NCBI GenBank assembly: GCA_965153455.1
Contig: OZ234501.1
Span: forward strand, 10,044,001-10,108,000
DNA length: 64,000 nucleotides
From: Sphagnum compactum
Taxonomy: Eukaryota; Bryophyta; Sphagnopsida; Sphagnales
Reading direction: 5' to 3'
Shown here: positions 35,333 through 48,085 of the stretch, in pieces
Position numbering within the stretch: position 1 is the first letter of the stretch
Layout: the number at the start of each line of letters is the position of its first letter
Made by a program: the position numbers and the translations under genes
The notes under the pieces: model-generated
Database searches by the model: none
Told to the model about the DNA's origin: nothing
What the model saw: the letters and a program-made list of their open reading frames with translations, nothing else

Positions 35333-38300
35333 CTATGAACTACCTTTTTGTTTGAGGGTTATTTTGTCTCCCAGACTTAAGGCAATTCCCTGTGTCTTAC
35401 TCCTGATCCGAATGAAGCCACTCAGTTTACCATCTGGTTGCTTCTCCACACTCAGATTAACCAAAGCATCCTCCCCAAAGACACTCTTGGCATAGAGGTT
35501 TGCAGCCAAAAACCCACAGTCTCCTTCCAGAGCAGAGCTGCACAGACCAGAAAAACATAAATTTTAACTCCAGTCATAGGTAAGACAGGAAAATGTACAA
35601 TTGTCATTTCTCGAGTCAAAGCTGGCTATGCAAGAAGACACAAGGAACTGCAGAATGGTCTAAGAGATGATGACTCTTACGAAGGGGTGAGACACTTCAT
35701 GTTTGTGGATGCCACAATGTGGTTCAGAAATTCTGACACATCTTGAATTGAAGTGTTGATAGCCACCTGTCGACCCAGCAACCAACAAGAAGCATTGTAG
35801 AATGTGAGATCTAAAAATCTCTAATAGGTACTGATCACCCCAAGTAAACTACCTCAGATCAGCAGGTAATTTGAAGCTCTTGAAGTTAGATTAAGCTTCC
35901 ACATGTTTGGAGAATTCATACTCCAAGAAACAGGCCACCTTATCTTATCAATTTCAAATAAGCAAACTGACAAATCAAATAAAATTTGTATGACAGTACC
36001 TTGTTCTCCCACTCAAACTCAGCCCACATGTTTCGGAAAGCAACATCTGCGCAAGAGGCAGGCGAGATGTAGTCCATGATGTCGATGTGTATATCATTCA
36101 ATACCACAACATTGCGATCCAGGACACTGGTTGTCTCAAACACAATGTTCCCAAAGATAACACCTGTCTCTGTTGATGAAACCTTGATGTTTGCCCTAAT
36201 CTGTTTGCTGGTATCTGGAGCAAGTGCATAGTTCTGTGGTCGTTCAACCAGCTTCAGATCACCCATTGTTGCAAGCTCTAAGCACAGATTCTGTAATGTT
36301 TCTGTGGTGCGATTGACAATTGTCACATCCAGAACTATGTCATACTGATGGACAGTCACATATGCTTCAGCGTACACTGGATCACTGAGACCTGTCAGCT
36401 GCAAGACTCTGTTCAGCTTTTTGCTGCCATCACCATCCTTTGTGATTTCACCCATAGCACGCTTAAGATCATTTTGAACTTCATCCTCTAGCTCCAGCTG
36501 ACTCATTCCCTGGAAGTCCCCAGTCAGACATCCGAACATTAGTCCATAGTCTAAAAACCAGACACCCACTTAATTTGCAGTTGATGGAAGGAGCACAGCC
36601 AGATGGGCCTATCAGCTCAACTGAAGTGAGAACTTTGTGCTTTCTGCACAATGAAGAACCTCAAGAAGCACTCGCCACACAGCTCAACAATCCTCAACAA
36701 TTTGCCAAGGCTTTCCCTCACATATTCCAACCTTCTCTCTTACCTTTCGGCTCTTCAAATGATAGAAGTCAATGAGATCATCAGGTTGTGCATAAGACTC
36801 CTGTGCAATAGCCTTTGTCTCCTCCATCTCCCGGTGTTGTTTCTCTGTGATCATCTTGACAAAACTTTCACGGCAAAGCTTAAGCCACACTGTTTTCATC
36901 CCCTCATCAGCACTCGATAAAATTCTAATGCACAGGCTTATCCGGTCATATGAATCATCATCAATTGGGTGCGGGAGTGCAGTTGACTGTCCCAGTCGGA
37001 GCATTGATACCATAATCAAAAGGACATCAGCCGTTGCCTTGTTGACAGCCACATTTGAGGATTGCACTTCCTTCAAATGCAAAATAAGCTTGGTCAGTGT
37101 AGATGCCACTACAGCTCCAAGGAAAAAATCTCCAGTCAACAGAAGGGTCCTTAGATTGGCTGTTGCACTGGCTGCCAGGGCCATGAGGGAAGGCACAGTT
37201 GAGACACTCTCAGCAACAGCAACTTGCGTTGCATAAGTTCCATCTGCTAGGATGGCAGGCCGCTTTGAGACAGTGGGAGGAGCAGGGGACTTGTTGCTGG
37301 GAGACAATGCTTTGGTTGCAGATATGTCCACAACTTCCCCCTCTTCAGCAGTTGTGAAAAAAGGGAGGTCTCCAAGTGACTGCTTAATGACAGCAATGCC
37401 ACCCTCTACCTCCTGTAAAGACCAAGAGTACTCTCCAATGATCCACAAAGCACAGGTGCACACCCTTGATGACCGGATCTGATAGAATGTATCAAGCAGC
37501 CTTGTCATGATAGACTCTCGCAGGCGGGAGTTTGTCTCAATGATCTCCCTCACAAAGAAGACAACATCTATTGCTGATGCCACATTAGAATCCCCTAGGA
37601 AATCCATCAGGAGATGCACAACTGCGCTTGCAACTTCAGGAAACTTCAATGCACATGAGTGAATCGCTTGCACCAGCATTTGCCGATACTCCCCACTCTT
37701 CTCCAGCTCCTTGCTCTGTGTTTTGACCACCTCCTTCTTGAGCATCATGACGACTTCATCAATGTTCCGAGGCGTTATGAGATCCAGCACGATGTCAAGG
37801 GTTTTGCGCCTGATGTCAAGATTTGGACTAGACAGTGCACGCAACACATCCATTATCATCTCTACCATGATCTCTCTGTGGGACACTTTGAGCTCCTGCA
37901 GCCGGTCCAGAATGATGAGCTTCACATTGTTATCACTCTGAGAGAGCAGGAGCTGGCAATAGCAGTTTGCAGCTGCTCTGACAGCCGTAGGAGCAGACGA
38001 AAGAGACACAAGAGTTCCAGCGCACTCATACATGACCGCTGCAGATGGAGAGTTCAAAAGTGACACGATGATTTTGATGTACTTACCCTTCTCTCCAGGA
38101 TCCGTCCTGCAAACCTTCCTCACCAGCTCCAACACAACCATCTGGAGAATGTCTCCCCATCCCGCAACACTTTCCAAATTGTTCAGGAGATAGTTGACCG
38201 CTCTGTCTTGTGCACAAGTGAAGAGCATCAAGAAGGCGTTTCTGCGAGCTGAGAGATCCTGCTCTGTGCTCAATGTCTTTTCGATCATCTCCGGTGCATC

Positions 38301-38807
38301 AGTCAACATGTGCTCTCCTTGTGGCAGCTTGTAAATGGCCATCATGGCCAGAATGGCATTCCGTCGCACAAAGGCATGCCGATGATCCAAGTTGGACAAG
38401 ATAGAGGGGATGAGAGGCTCAATGAGCTCAGCCTCATTCAACCTTGCCAAGAAGCGCAAGGTTACACCCCGAATGTACTCATTAGGGTGCTGCAGGTTGT
38501 TGCGCAAGTTCTGGCAGATGAGGATCATTTCAGGCAAGATCTTCCCCCGTGAATCTGTCTTGTCGATGATCTCCAAATACAGCAGCAGCAGCTTCTGCAC
38601 TGTGTGATCTTCTGATGGCAGCACATATCGTACAATTGTAATGAAGAGAGTAGGCAGCGTCTCACCATTCAAGAGCAGCATGACCGCCTTCTTCATGGCC
38701 TCGATCTTGCGCTCGGTATCATGTCCTTCCAGTTGCTCCTTGATCTCGTTCGCCAGCGCTGGTGTCCCTTTGTCGAAGTACACCAACAGGGAACACGTCT
38801 TTTCCAT
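35333..38807 (-). CDS. COPB1: Coatomer subunit beta (beta-COP), 4 exons, 954 aa
   Basis: Exons in transcription order: 38807-36744, 36509-36000, 35766-35681 and 35537-35333, all GT-AG with consistent phase. Beta-COP is a core subunit of the COPI coat that drives Golgi-to-ER and intra-Golgi vesicle transport in the cytosol. The first exon alone codes 688 residues: [20 protein letters not shown], an adaptin-like HEAT/ARM solenoid (to about residue 540), a linker, and [13 protein letters not shown]. The second gives [30 protein letters not shown] and WAEFEWENK (appendage domain). The third has [14 protein letters not shown], and the last has [20 protein letters not shown] and ends [11 protein letters not shown]. 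Length agrees with plant beta-COP (about 948). No breaks or odd residues seen. The start ATG is the first of the conserved N-terminus. Confidence 0.97.
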
Positions 38808-39645
38808 CTCGAGATCTTGTTTCTTTTTCCCCCCGCTCCTCCCGGCTTTTTTTTGTTTCCCGTCTAAGAATCACAAAGAACAGGTCCAGATCGCGCAACT
38901 CTTCCTCCTAACCCAACAACAACAACAACATTACTCACTCCCTCTTCTTCCTACTCCTCTCGCACATTCTCCTCCTCCTCCTCCTCCTCCTCTTCCTCAA
39001 CAAAGCTCCTCACCACTTCAACCTGCTGAAACATCCCCAATCCCGCTTCTTCCTGTTGATGAAGAAAGAGCAGCGAGAAGAGACTTCCTTCCTTCCGACG
39101 CACGCTCGCTGTCAAGACCTTTTCTACACAAGACTCTCAAACAATAATGCCGTGGCAAAAACAAATCGGAACGGAATGAATGGCATTAATCTCTGTCTCT
39201 CTCTCTATATCGGAACTGACATTTTGTTCGCTGCCATGAAAGGAAAACAACAATAGCAACACACGAAGAAGAACCGAAAACAAACGAAGAAAATAAAGGA
39301 AGCCCGGCAACAATAACAAACAACGGATCTGTGACTCGCCGCAAATCCCGAAAAGCAAATCGACCAAAAGCAGGCCGTGCAACAATGCAACAACAAACAA
39401 CAGGATTTCCTCTACTGGAACTGCATTAGGGTTTCTCACCAAACAAGGAATGGATCCAAACGGAAAAGCAATCATGGAAACCAACCAGCACCCCAAGCCC
39501 TAACCCTAACCCTAACACCGGTCGTCTTCCCCTGATTGTCTTCACAGCGTGGTGAAGAAACGAGACGGAGGAGACGCTCGCGAGCGACAGACAGACATAA
39601 TAAGACGAGAAGGAGACAGGAGAAGTGTGGGTGTGTGTGTTTGTG
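38808..39645. promoter_or_regulatory. Shared (bidirectional) promoter region of beta-COP and PUR7
   Basis: The start codons diverge with 838 bp between them. The interval has CT/CTC-rich leader sequence next to beta-COP (38930-39000), CAACAA runs, and at about 39497-39516 a short telomere-type run ccctaaccctaaccctaac. One more telo-box-like word (attagggttt) lies at 39426-39435. Telo-boxes (AAACCCTAA) are known promoter elements of plant housekeeping genes. No TATA box is obvious. Confidence 0.6.
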
Positions 39646-42600
39646 ATGGCGTCTGAGATGTGCTTTGGCATGTCTGTGCGTTGTATAGCAGTGCCGAGCT
39701 GCTCTGTGGAGAGTGCCGGTGTTTCCACCACCGGATCGCACGTACTGCTGGTGGCGCCAGGGAATGCACGAGCAGACAGGAGGACGGGCATCCATTGCTG
39801 CCGACAGAATGCGGCTCATGCGAATTCGTGTCGACTGACAAGTTCTTGTTGTCAGGGTTCTTTCTTTGGAACTCGACTGGATGTGGAGATGCGGACACAA
39901 CGGAGTGCGGCACGTTGTATTAGGGAAGTCAGGTGAGAGTTTCATCGCTCAACAACAAGAAGAAAAAGTCGTAGTAGTAGTAGTCGCTGTTCTCATAAAC
40001 GTCATTGTTTTGTTTGAGAGGAGGGGGGCAGTAGTTTTTGTGTTGCGAGTATGGACGAGAGGACCATCTTGCAATCTGGTACAAGAGGAGTAGTCGACCT
40101 GGAAGCTCGACGGCCAACAGTGTCACTGGCCATACGTGAAGCTCTCGGGAATTGCCTCACAGAAACATCTCTCTCTGAGACTGTGCCACTCCTGGGACCT
40201 AAAACTCGTGGCAAGGTACATCTTGGACACATCTCTCTGTCATCTCTCTCTCTCACTCTCTCTCTCTCTCTACCCACACAGCTGTCTAGACCTCTGATTT
40301 CTGGCTCTACCTTTGGGAGGATGGCATCATGGCCAGAGGAAGAAAGAAAGAAAGGATACAGTGTAGAAGAAGAAGCAGGAGTGCAGCAGGATCACCACCC
40401 TCAGTTATGGTTTCTGGGGATCTTGGCTGACGCTACTATTACTACCATTGCCAAAGAGCATCGCCCATCTTTCTTACAGATGGACCTGGAATTTTTTTCT
40501 GAAGTCAGAGGAGGTTTGAGAATTCAGCATTGTTGGAGGAATGTGAACTGTTGGGATTTTTTTGGGGCAGGTGAGAGATACGTATGAGGCAGGGGACTAT
40601 CTTGTGCTTGTGACAACAGACAGGCAGAGTGCATTTGATCGTGTGCTTGCCTCTGTGCCCTTCAAGGGTCAGGTATGTTTTGTGTTGCTGCTGAACGAAC
40701 TTTTGTGCATTGGTGGACCCTTGTAACTCAGATTTGTGGTGTGGGAGTTGGCTGGCTCTTTGGTTTGTTTCTTTCCTGGATAGAGCAGTTGAAGTACAGA
40801 TTGGGTTTTCTGTGCTCCTTGTGTATTCTGATACCTGCACAAAGTCTGGAATCACAATTTTGGCGGTGAAAACCTGAAACTGAGAGATGCCTTCTGTGTT
40901 AGGTCTTGTCAGTTTCATCACTTGAAATAGGTCTGAAGACCACTTGAATTACATAGGTGTGGATTTTTGTTCATGCTCTCTATAAACAAATTCTTTGCAT
41001 TTTTCATTCCAAGCAAGTGGTTTGTTCCTGTGGTTGAATGTTGTGCTGCCTTTTTGGTAATGCCAGGTCCAGTATTGGTGCTTGTCTTGTTGCACCAATG
41101 TTCCTGCAAATTGCACTTGGAAGCATTTTGACGGTCAACCAGACTTGCAACTGTGGGGCAGGTGTTAAATGAGACAAGTGTCTGGTGGTTCAACAAGACA
41201 AGGCACATCACAGGCAATTCACTGGTGGTAGCACCTGATCCTAATGTTACTATAGCCAGAAAGTGCTCAGTCTTCCCAGTAGAATTCGTGGGTATGTGAT
41301 CTTCAACTTGCATTTATTTGGTCAATAATGTACAGATTGAAAAAAGCTGTGCAGAATTTCTCAAGGGAGGTCAACCTGGAGACTCTCCAGGGTTTTACAA
41401 TTCATGTCTTGTTGGTCATAGCTGCAATAAGAGATTTAAGGAAATGAGTTTTGATGTCCTGGAGTATCCACTGGTCTATGTTCTTCTAAAGGTGGTGAAT
41501 GTGCCATGGGAAAACAGTGAGGGGCTATGTTACGGGCACCACAAGTACATCACTCTGGACAGTTTACAACCAAGGCTTGCGCAATTACTGTGGAAATCCA
41601 CTCCGTGATGGTGGGAGTTTTACTACTTTGGATTCCACCATTGTCTAGTATGCCTTTTTGACTAGAACTAGGAATAGGTTATTTTTGGGTGGTTTTGTCC
41701 AAAAAATCATCGGCACCAATGAATGACCCCTTGCTTTTGGTGGCAATTTGGAACTTTATTAAGTCAGTGGTAGACTGAAAAAATGAGGTAAAATGATATC
41801 AATTGTGTTCTGCCCTATTGGGTTTAGATTTTAGTTGCAATTGTTGAGTACCAATAGCAACAGGGGTGCAATCTGTGGAAAGGTGGCAGGGATGCGGAAG
41901 AATGAGAAATTGGAGGAAAACATTCTGACACCTACAACTAAATCTGCAGATCATGACCTTCCAGTCTCTGGCAATGAGGTCTGTTGGCCATGCATGTTTG
42001 CCATGCATCATTTGTTGGAGCAGATTGCTCTCCACTTTGCGAGGCATTCATTATACTGAAAGTGAATGTAACAATATTTATTAGGTGCACCGAGAGGTAC
42101 TTTGCATGTGAAAGAGTAAAGACTCTAAACTACAGGCAGCTTGGTGCATCTGAAACCTTATAGCAGACAAGAGGGCCTAGTCATGTGATATTTTTGGGGT
42201 CTGTCTGTTGCAGATAGTGGAGCAGGGTCTGATGTCAAAGGAAGATTTTCAGGAGGTGCATGACAAAGCTCTGGCCTTGTTTGCATTTGGCCAGGTACAT
42301 TTGTTTCAATTAGCTACCTCTGTTGTCTTTCCATGTCCCTCTGCCTTGCTTCTTCTGGGACAATGGATAACAATTAGCTGGATGAAGGACTGTATACCAA
42401 TTGAATATCAATTCTGGAATCCAAGTATTAGAGGTCCCAAAATATCACAGGAATTGTATTTGACAAAAAAAGACTTTTTGTCTTTGCATGTGGCCTAGCC
42501 CCATGAGATGTTGACTAACATGAAAAACAGTTTTAAGATTGAGTGTCTTGACAATATTGATCTTACAAAGGATTGAAGCCTTCGATTGAAGCCATAAAGA

Positions 42601-45600
42601 AGAGATGAATTTGTTTGAAAATCTTCATAGCTTTTAAGTTGTGGAGACTTCAGATTTGATCTCTTGTTTGGTTTCTTGCTTTATAATTTGTTTCTTTTTT
42701 TGAGTCATTGTCCTTATAGACAATTTATTGGTATCCCCATGAGTACTAATTGTGTGGTCTATTTGGCTAATTTCTATCTCTATTCCTTTGAGTTTGATTT
42801 TGAAGTGTCTCTTGAAGAATAACACATGTCCTGTTGTGCTTCATAGATTGTCCCTTGTAGGTAGGTTTGTGGATGATCTTTTTGTTCGTGATTTTCTAGA
42901 CTTTGAGAATTTTATGTAGCTAGACCAAGACTCTTTTGGCAGTGGCATGTACCCAAAAGTATCTTGTGAGTTGAATTGTACTTCTAAAGGCTTCACTTGT
43001 AACTTCTTAGATCTAGCTGTGAATCAAAGTGCTCAAGGTATATCTTGTGATATTTTTGACAAACATTGTCAACCAGAGTCTGCAGGTATTGAAATGATTT
43101 TCATGCCTCATGTTCATTCCAATATCTCAATTAATGCTAAGTTGGGAGTTATCAATAGTCAAGTTTACAGGTTTTTGAGGCTTTGTACTTGTAAAGAGTT
43201 CTTTGTCTCTCAGATGGTCAGTCTTATTGTCCTTCTGAAAACTAAAGGCTACCCTCTAAAGATTCTGTCAAAGAGGGCTAGAGGGTTGCCCAATAAGGAA
43301 AAATTCTTTTTTTGGAATTTCAGCATTTGGAGTATTCTGAATGATTCTGTATAAAGTCTTGTAAGTGGGGAGCTTCTTGTAAGCCCACTTGGTCTTTGTT
43401 CTTGTGCGTTTTGTCTATCCTGTTGTGTTTTTTTTTTTTTGTTATCTCCTTGTGTTTTTGTTTGTTGCTAGCCAGTAGCATGGCTGAGTCTTCCCCTTGC
43501 TTCCAGAGTTGCAGCAGAAACTCAGTACACAGGTTATTGTTTTCACTGGCCTTAACCCACTGTAGGGAGCTGATAAAGTCAGTGGTAAAGTTGTGGTAGA
43601 GAAGTCACTATGATACATGCTACTGTTGATGGTCCCTGGACAGGTGTGAGACTGGCACTGGTGTTCATACTGCTTTCATGTTGTTTTTGTTTCTTGGTCC
43701 TCTGTTCTCTGTTTTGTCTTTCCTTCTTTGGAATTCTCTATGGCTGGTTGAACTGTTAACCTTGCTTTGCCTTTTCTTAATTGTGAGAATGGAGATTTCT
43801 TGATTCTCATGAGAGATATTTGATTGTACATGTTATTTGTCAATGGAAGGTTTTAGCTATTTCTTGTGGTAAGGGCTTGTCTGATGAAGATGTCTGCTGT
43901 GGAGGTCAGGGATGTTGCCTTGAATGTTTGGGGATTGTACTTACATAAACTTCTAATGTGACAGGGAGTGGCATTGAAGCATGGCTTGCTTCTTGTAGAC
44001 ACCAAGTATGAGTTTGGCAAGGCCTCTGATGGTTCCATCCTCTTGATTGATGAGGTAAATTTGTACTGCTTCTTTCTGACATACTTCTATGGAGACATGC
44101 CTCATGCTGACTGATCAAGGATTTCCTGCTTTTATTGATAGGTCTGAAAGTGGTATGCTGGATATGTTCAGGGTGCAGGAGGCCCCAACCACTGCCCTTT
44201 ATATATGCCTCTCTATGGCTTAGGCTTGCTTGCTTCCTTGTCCAGGGGCAGGCTAGCCCCCTCACAGTTGCAGCTTGAATGAGGATCCTATTGAGTTTTT
44301 GTTTTGGCTATGTTTTCAAGTGCTAGCCAAGGTCATGACTGAGTCTTCCAGAAGATATGCAGGACAACTATTTTTGTAGAATTATTTGCCTGAAATTTTT
44401 GGCAGATTGTTTTAGACTTGTCTACACCCACCACAGGATCTGACGAATTCATGGGAGCTGATGGCAGCTTGTCATTTCTATTCATGATAAAGCTGATGGT
44501 TTGATACTTTGTGAGCAATGTTTGAAAGGTTGTGACCATGCTCATTCTTGGTGTGTTAATTTTGCTGGATGTGGCAGAATGGTTACCTTCAAAGTGTCAT
44601 TGTGGATTTTTGGCTGCAATCTCATAGATGTGTTAGTCATCAGGCTGTGAGGTCCTCAATGTAAATCTACTGCAGGTGCACACTCCCGATTCAAGCCGAT
44701 ATTGGATTGCAGCTTCTTATGAAGACAGGCAAAGTCAAGGAATAGAGCCCGAAAACATTGACAAGGTATTGTGTAGTGCACTTAGGTGTTACTGGATGCT
44801 GTTTTCTGAATCTCAGTACTTTCCATACCCATCATTTTTCAACTGTCTAAGATAAATGGCTGGGATTTTTTGATGGCAGGAATTTCTGCGGCTTTGGTTC
44901 AGAAACAATTGTGACCCCTACCATGACAAGGTTGCATGATACTCCACCCAGCTCCTAGCTTTCCTGGTGAAAAGAATGTCTTCATGGATCCTGACAATTT
45001 GTTGGTTTGTGTTGGATGCATGGCAGGTTTTGCCTAACGCACCAGAGGATCTAGTGGCAGAGCTGGCATGGAGGTGCATAGACCTCTCTCTGATTGACAA
45101 GTGACCATTTTGGAAACATGGTGATTTTGTAGTAATACAGAGCCAAGGGGTTCAGGGTTTGAGTTCCAGTTTGGTTATTTGAAGGCTGTCCAGGACATGA
45201 GTGGTACCATGGTCATATGACGCCTGTTGGAAGACCTTTTTTTGTTTGCTGATGAAGATATGAGTGTTATGATGAATAGCAATGAGAACTGATTCTGTTG
45301 ATCTTGTAGACCTTATCACCTTGAGGACCTCACAGCCTGATGACTAACGCAGTCCTCTTGTAGACATTGCTGAACACCTGCTGATCTTGTAGACCTTATC
45401 AATGTCTTGCATAATGGTGTAGAGGGACAAGACAGTGTTAGCTGCATTGGTCCATGATTGCAGCATTGTTTCTAATTGGGATGGGTTGTTTAAGATTCAG
45501 CTAGGATATGTACTTGTTTGATTGTTTATCCATTGTTTTGTGTATAAACAGACTAGATGACCACATCTGCAACCATTGGCCCATCACTTATGAAAGGTTA

Positions 45601-45858
45601 CAAGTTACAAGTTTGTTGGATTGCAGGTACATAGTACTGTATGAGACTATAACGGGTACCCAAATTCAACTACCTGGTACTAAGGTACATGACAGACTAC
45701 AAAGCACCTGTTCTTCAAATTTGTACTTGCATCTGAGGCTCCAATCTTCATCTGATGCAGGCTAACTTCGTTCTTCATAATGTTTTGCTCTGCTGTAGGA
45801 ACCTGTGCATGACCGAATATCAAGAAACGTGCAACAAGCTCTCCTCCAGTTACAATGA
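39646..45858 (+). CDS. PUR7: Phosphoribosylaminoimidazole-succinocarboxamide (SAICAR) synthetase, 13 exons, about 447 aa
   Basis: Exons: 39646-39932, 40050-40215, 40571-40672, 41162-41291, 41518-41610, 41890-41978, 42214-42294, 43965-44054, 44676-44765, 44880-44930, 45027-45073, 45627-45684, 45799-45858. All GT-AG, with phase maintained. The enzyme joins aspartate to CAIR with ATP in de novo purine synthesis, a plastid pathway in plants. Landmarks: [84 protein letters not shown], the family signature [46 protein letters not shown], and HDRISRNV near the C-terminus. The first exon (about 95 aa, rich in S, R, C) is the likely plastid transit peptide. Its downstream acceptor (tgttgcgag) lacks the usual pyrimidine-CAG and is the weakest junction. 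Intron 7 (1670 bp) carries a retroelement relic. Confidence 0.95.
42680..43353 (+). mobile_element. Penelope-like (or related) reverse-transcriptase relic in PUR7 intron 7
   Basis: In frame 1 near 42700-42820: [20 protein letters not shown] then YLYSFEFDF, matching the RT block usually G-I-P-M-G-T-N-C-A-P-L-L-A. After a frameshift, 42863-42910 gives [18 protein letters not shown], holding the catalytic F/Y-x-D-D motif, then a stop. From 42947 the same frame gives [43 protein letters not shown] and [19 protein letters not shown], matching the thumb (S-Q-x-x-R-x-x-R). The order and spacing fit Penelope-like elements. No GIY-YIG endonuclease or termini are seen. It sits in sense orientation and is dead by a stop and a shift. 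Confidence 0.72.
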
Positions 45859-48085
45859 GAAGTCACTCTCCTCAATAGCATTGAAGTTTGAACCAAGCTC
45901 CTCTTCTCGGTGAAGGTTGTGTGTGTTCCCTCCCTAATCCTGAGAATGTTCAAGAGGCTCAATTTTGCAGATGACTTGCAACTGAATTTTTAGTATGAAT
46001 ATGGGAATTCATATGACAAAGTGAAATGATGAAATCCACATGTTGGTCATACATTATGATACTTTTCTGTGTAAATATACATCTCATTTTGTTAAATTCT
46101 ATTTTCAAAAGTAGGAATTCCAGATGTAGAATTCAAATTTGGTGATTTAACTAGAGATGTAAATTCTGGAGTTTGTTGTATAGGCACTGATAGTTATGGG
46201 TGTGCACACTGTCAGTGTTGGACTGACTTTAACAATAGGTGGAAACTAACATGATTATTTTTCATATGATCTTTTCTTCTAAAGAATTGAAACCGCTATG
46301 CATTTCAAAAGCTAAAAATGTTAGACCAATTCACAAATTGGATGATATGGCAATGACAAAATGTTTGACCCATTTCCCAATTTTATCTTTGTTCTTTCCC
46401 AACATGTTTTAGATTGAATTCACCATGTGCACAGTGCCATGCAGTAAGTGTCAAATTGTCCATTGTCATAATATCTATCCACTATCCACCCACGTTTGTA
46501 CTAACATGTTGCCACCATCTTTTGGAACCTTAGCCCAAATTTGCTGGATTGTTCAGTGTTGCAACTGGTGCCAGGCAGTTATCCAGTAAATGGAACCTGA
46601 TAGCCACATGTTCTCAGGATGATTCTCAAAGACGTATAGCTGTGGTTCTCAAGATTTTGAGAACTGATTCTGCTGTAGATAACCACAGTTCTCCAAAAGT
46701 CTTAAGGACCCATCAAAATACCATTCTATAGAGCTGCTGGTTCCTTGCAGATTATTTTATGAAACCATTTGGTTCTTTCATTCTGAAAATTTTCAAAAAT
46801 GAAAACTGGGAGTTCTACGGTGTCCAGGCTTTTTTTAAAACTGAAACTGGAGGTTATTAGAAGAGTTAGATGCCTACTCACCAGCAATTGTCACGAAAGC
46901 AACAATGAAACTTCTTTTTAGTACCACTACAGAAAGCTGAACTAAAAAAGGTGCACAACACTATGTTGTCTTGTAAATGAATCCTTACTATTGTTACAAG
47001 AACCTCAAACCTTGATAAGTTGTAGCTGCATGCACATAGGAACACTTGGAAATATTGCTATTGCACAATCTCCAAAGATCACCTTGATGTGATCTCTTTA
47101 TACTTGCAAACAACACTGACAACCATTAACCCTGCCTGGGGCCACCTTGAGAAACTATGGCAAAAGCACCAGCATGCAGGAGCAAAACATTGGCAGTAGG
47201 ATATAAGAGCAAAATCATGCTAAATAGATACTCTGGATCTAGCATCTTCCTTGCACTTCCAGTGCCAATGTTGAACTCAAAATCCATTCCTGACATCCTC
47301 CCATTTTCCATCAATATTAAAAAAAACTCAAGATGGATTGAGTCATCAAAAATCCCAATTTATCAACTTTATCACACAGGGTAAAGAGTACACTCATTGA
47401 CTATATTGCACTTGCTAAATGCCTCTGAGTTTCAAGGGCAGACTAAACAGGGGAAAGAGGTTGACAAGGGGCCTGGCATCTCATACATTCCACAGTTGTT
47501 ATCCCAGGTAGTCCATGAACCAGCCTGAATAGCATGAAATAATCTTAAGTCATCTCCTCAGCCTGGTTTTGAACCAGGTACATCAGTTGCAGCCGTAAAT
47601 GCAGCTTCAAGTACAAGACCTGCAATCAGTGGCTAGGTTACTGGGCAAAAAGACCTGCAACATATTCTCACTATGAGTGCAGACCATTCCAAAATAACCT
47701 CAGCTTTAGTTGGATTCCCTATCCTGCTGTTTAGTATCACACACAAATAAGCAATTGTATGTCTTTTTTGCACTGTGAAGGCACAACTATAGGTTCGGAA
47801 ACCACGTGGACTGATATACTTTGGCTGTTACAATCAAACTTGCACAAAGTTTTCCTTTTATTGCACCACATCTAATCAAGATGAGGGCTACAAAAGGCAT
47901 TATCTTCAGAAAAATGAAGTTGACTGAGGATACAATAGGCAAAGAAAAGAAGTGTCCAGTCCATTGATGGCACCCTAATTCATGTCAACACCCCTTCATT
48001 AAAAGAATGGTGCTAGATAGATTGCAGCTTGGACCAACCTTGCCTTGTACTGTTGTATGACTGAAAAAATTGATCGCAGAAATGG
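45859..48085. other. Convergent intergenic region between PUR7 and the TMEM184 gene
   Basis: 3' flanks of both genes. The part at about 46520-46880 is a diverged copy of the GGTTCTT-rich repeat at 23180-23360. No coding exon recognised in the rest. Confidence 0.45.

Noticed and set aside
36575-38607. Several plus-strand frames inside the beta-COP exons
   Set aside because: Antisense shadows of the conserved minus-strand protein.
39426-39945. Overlapping minus-strand frames opposite PUR7 exon 1
   Set aside because: They lie antisense to the promoter and transit-peptide exon and have no recognisable domain.
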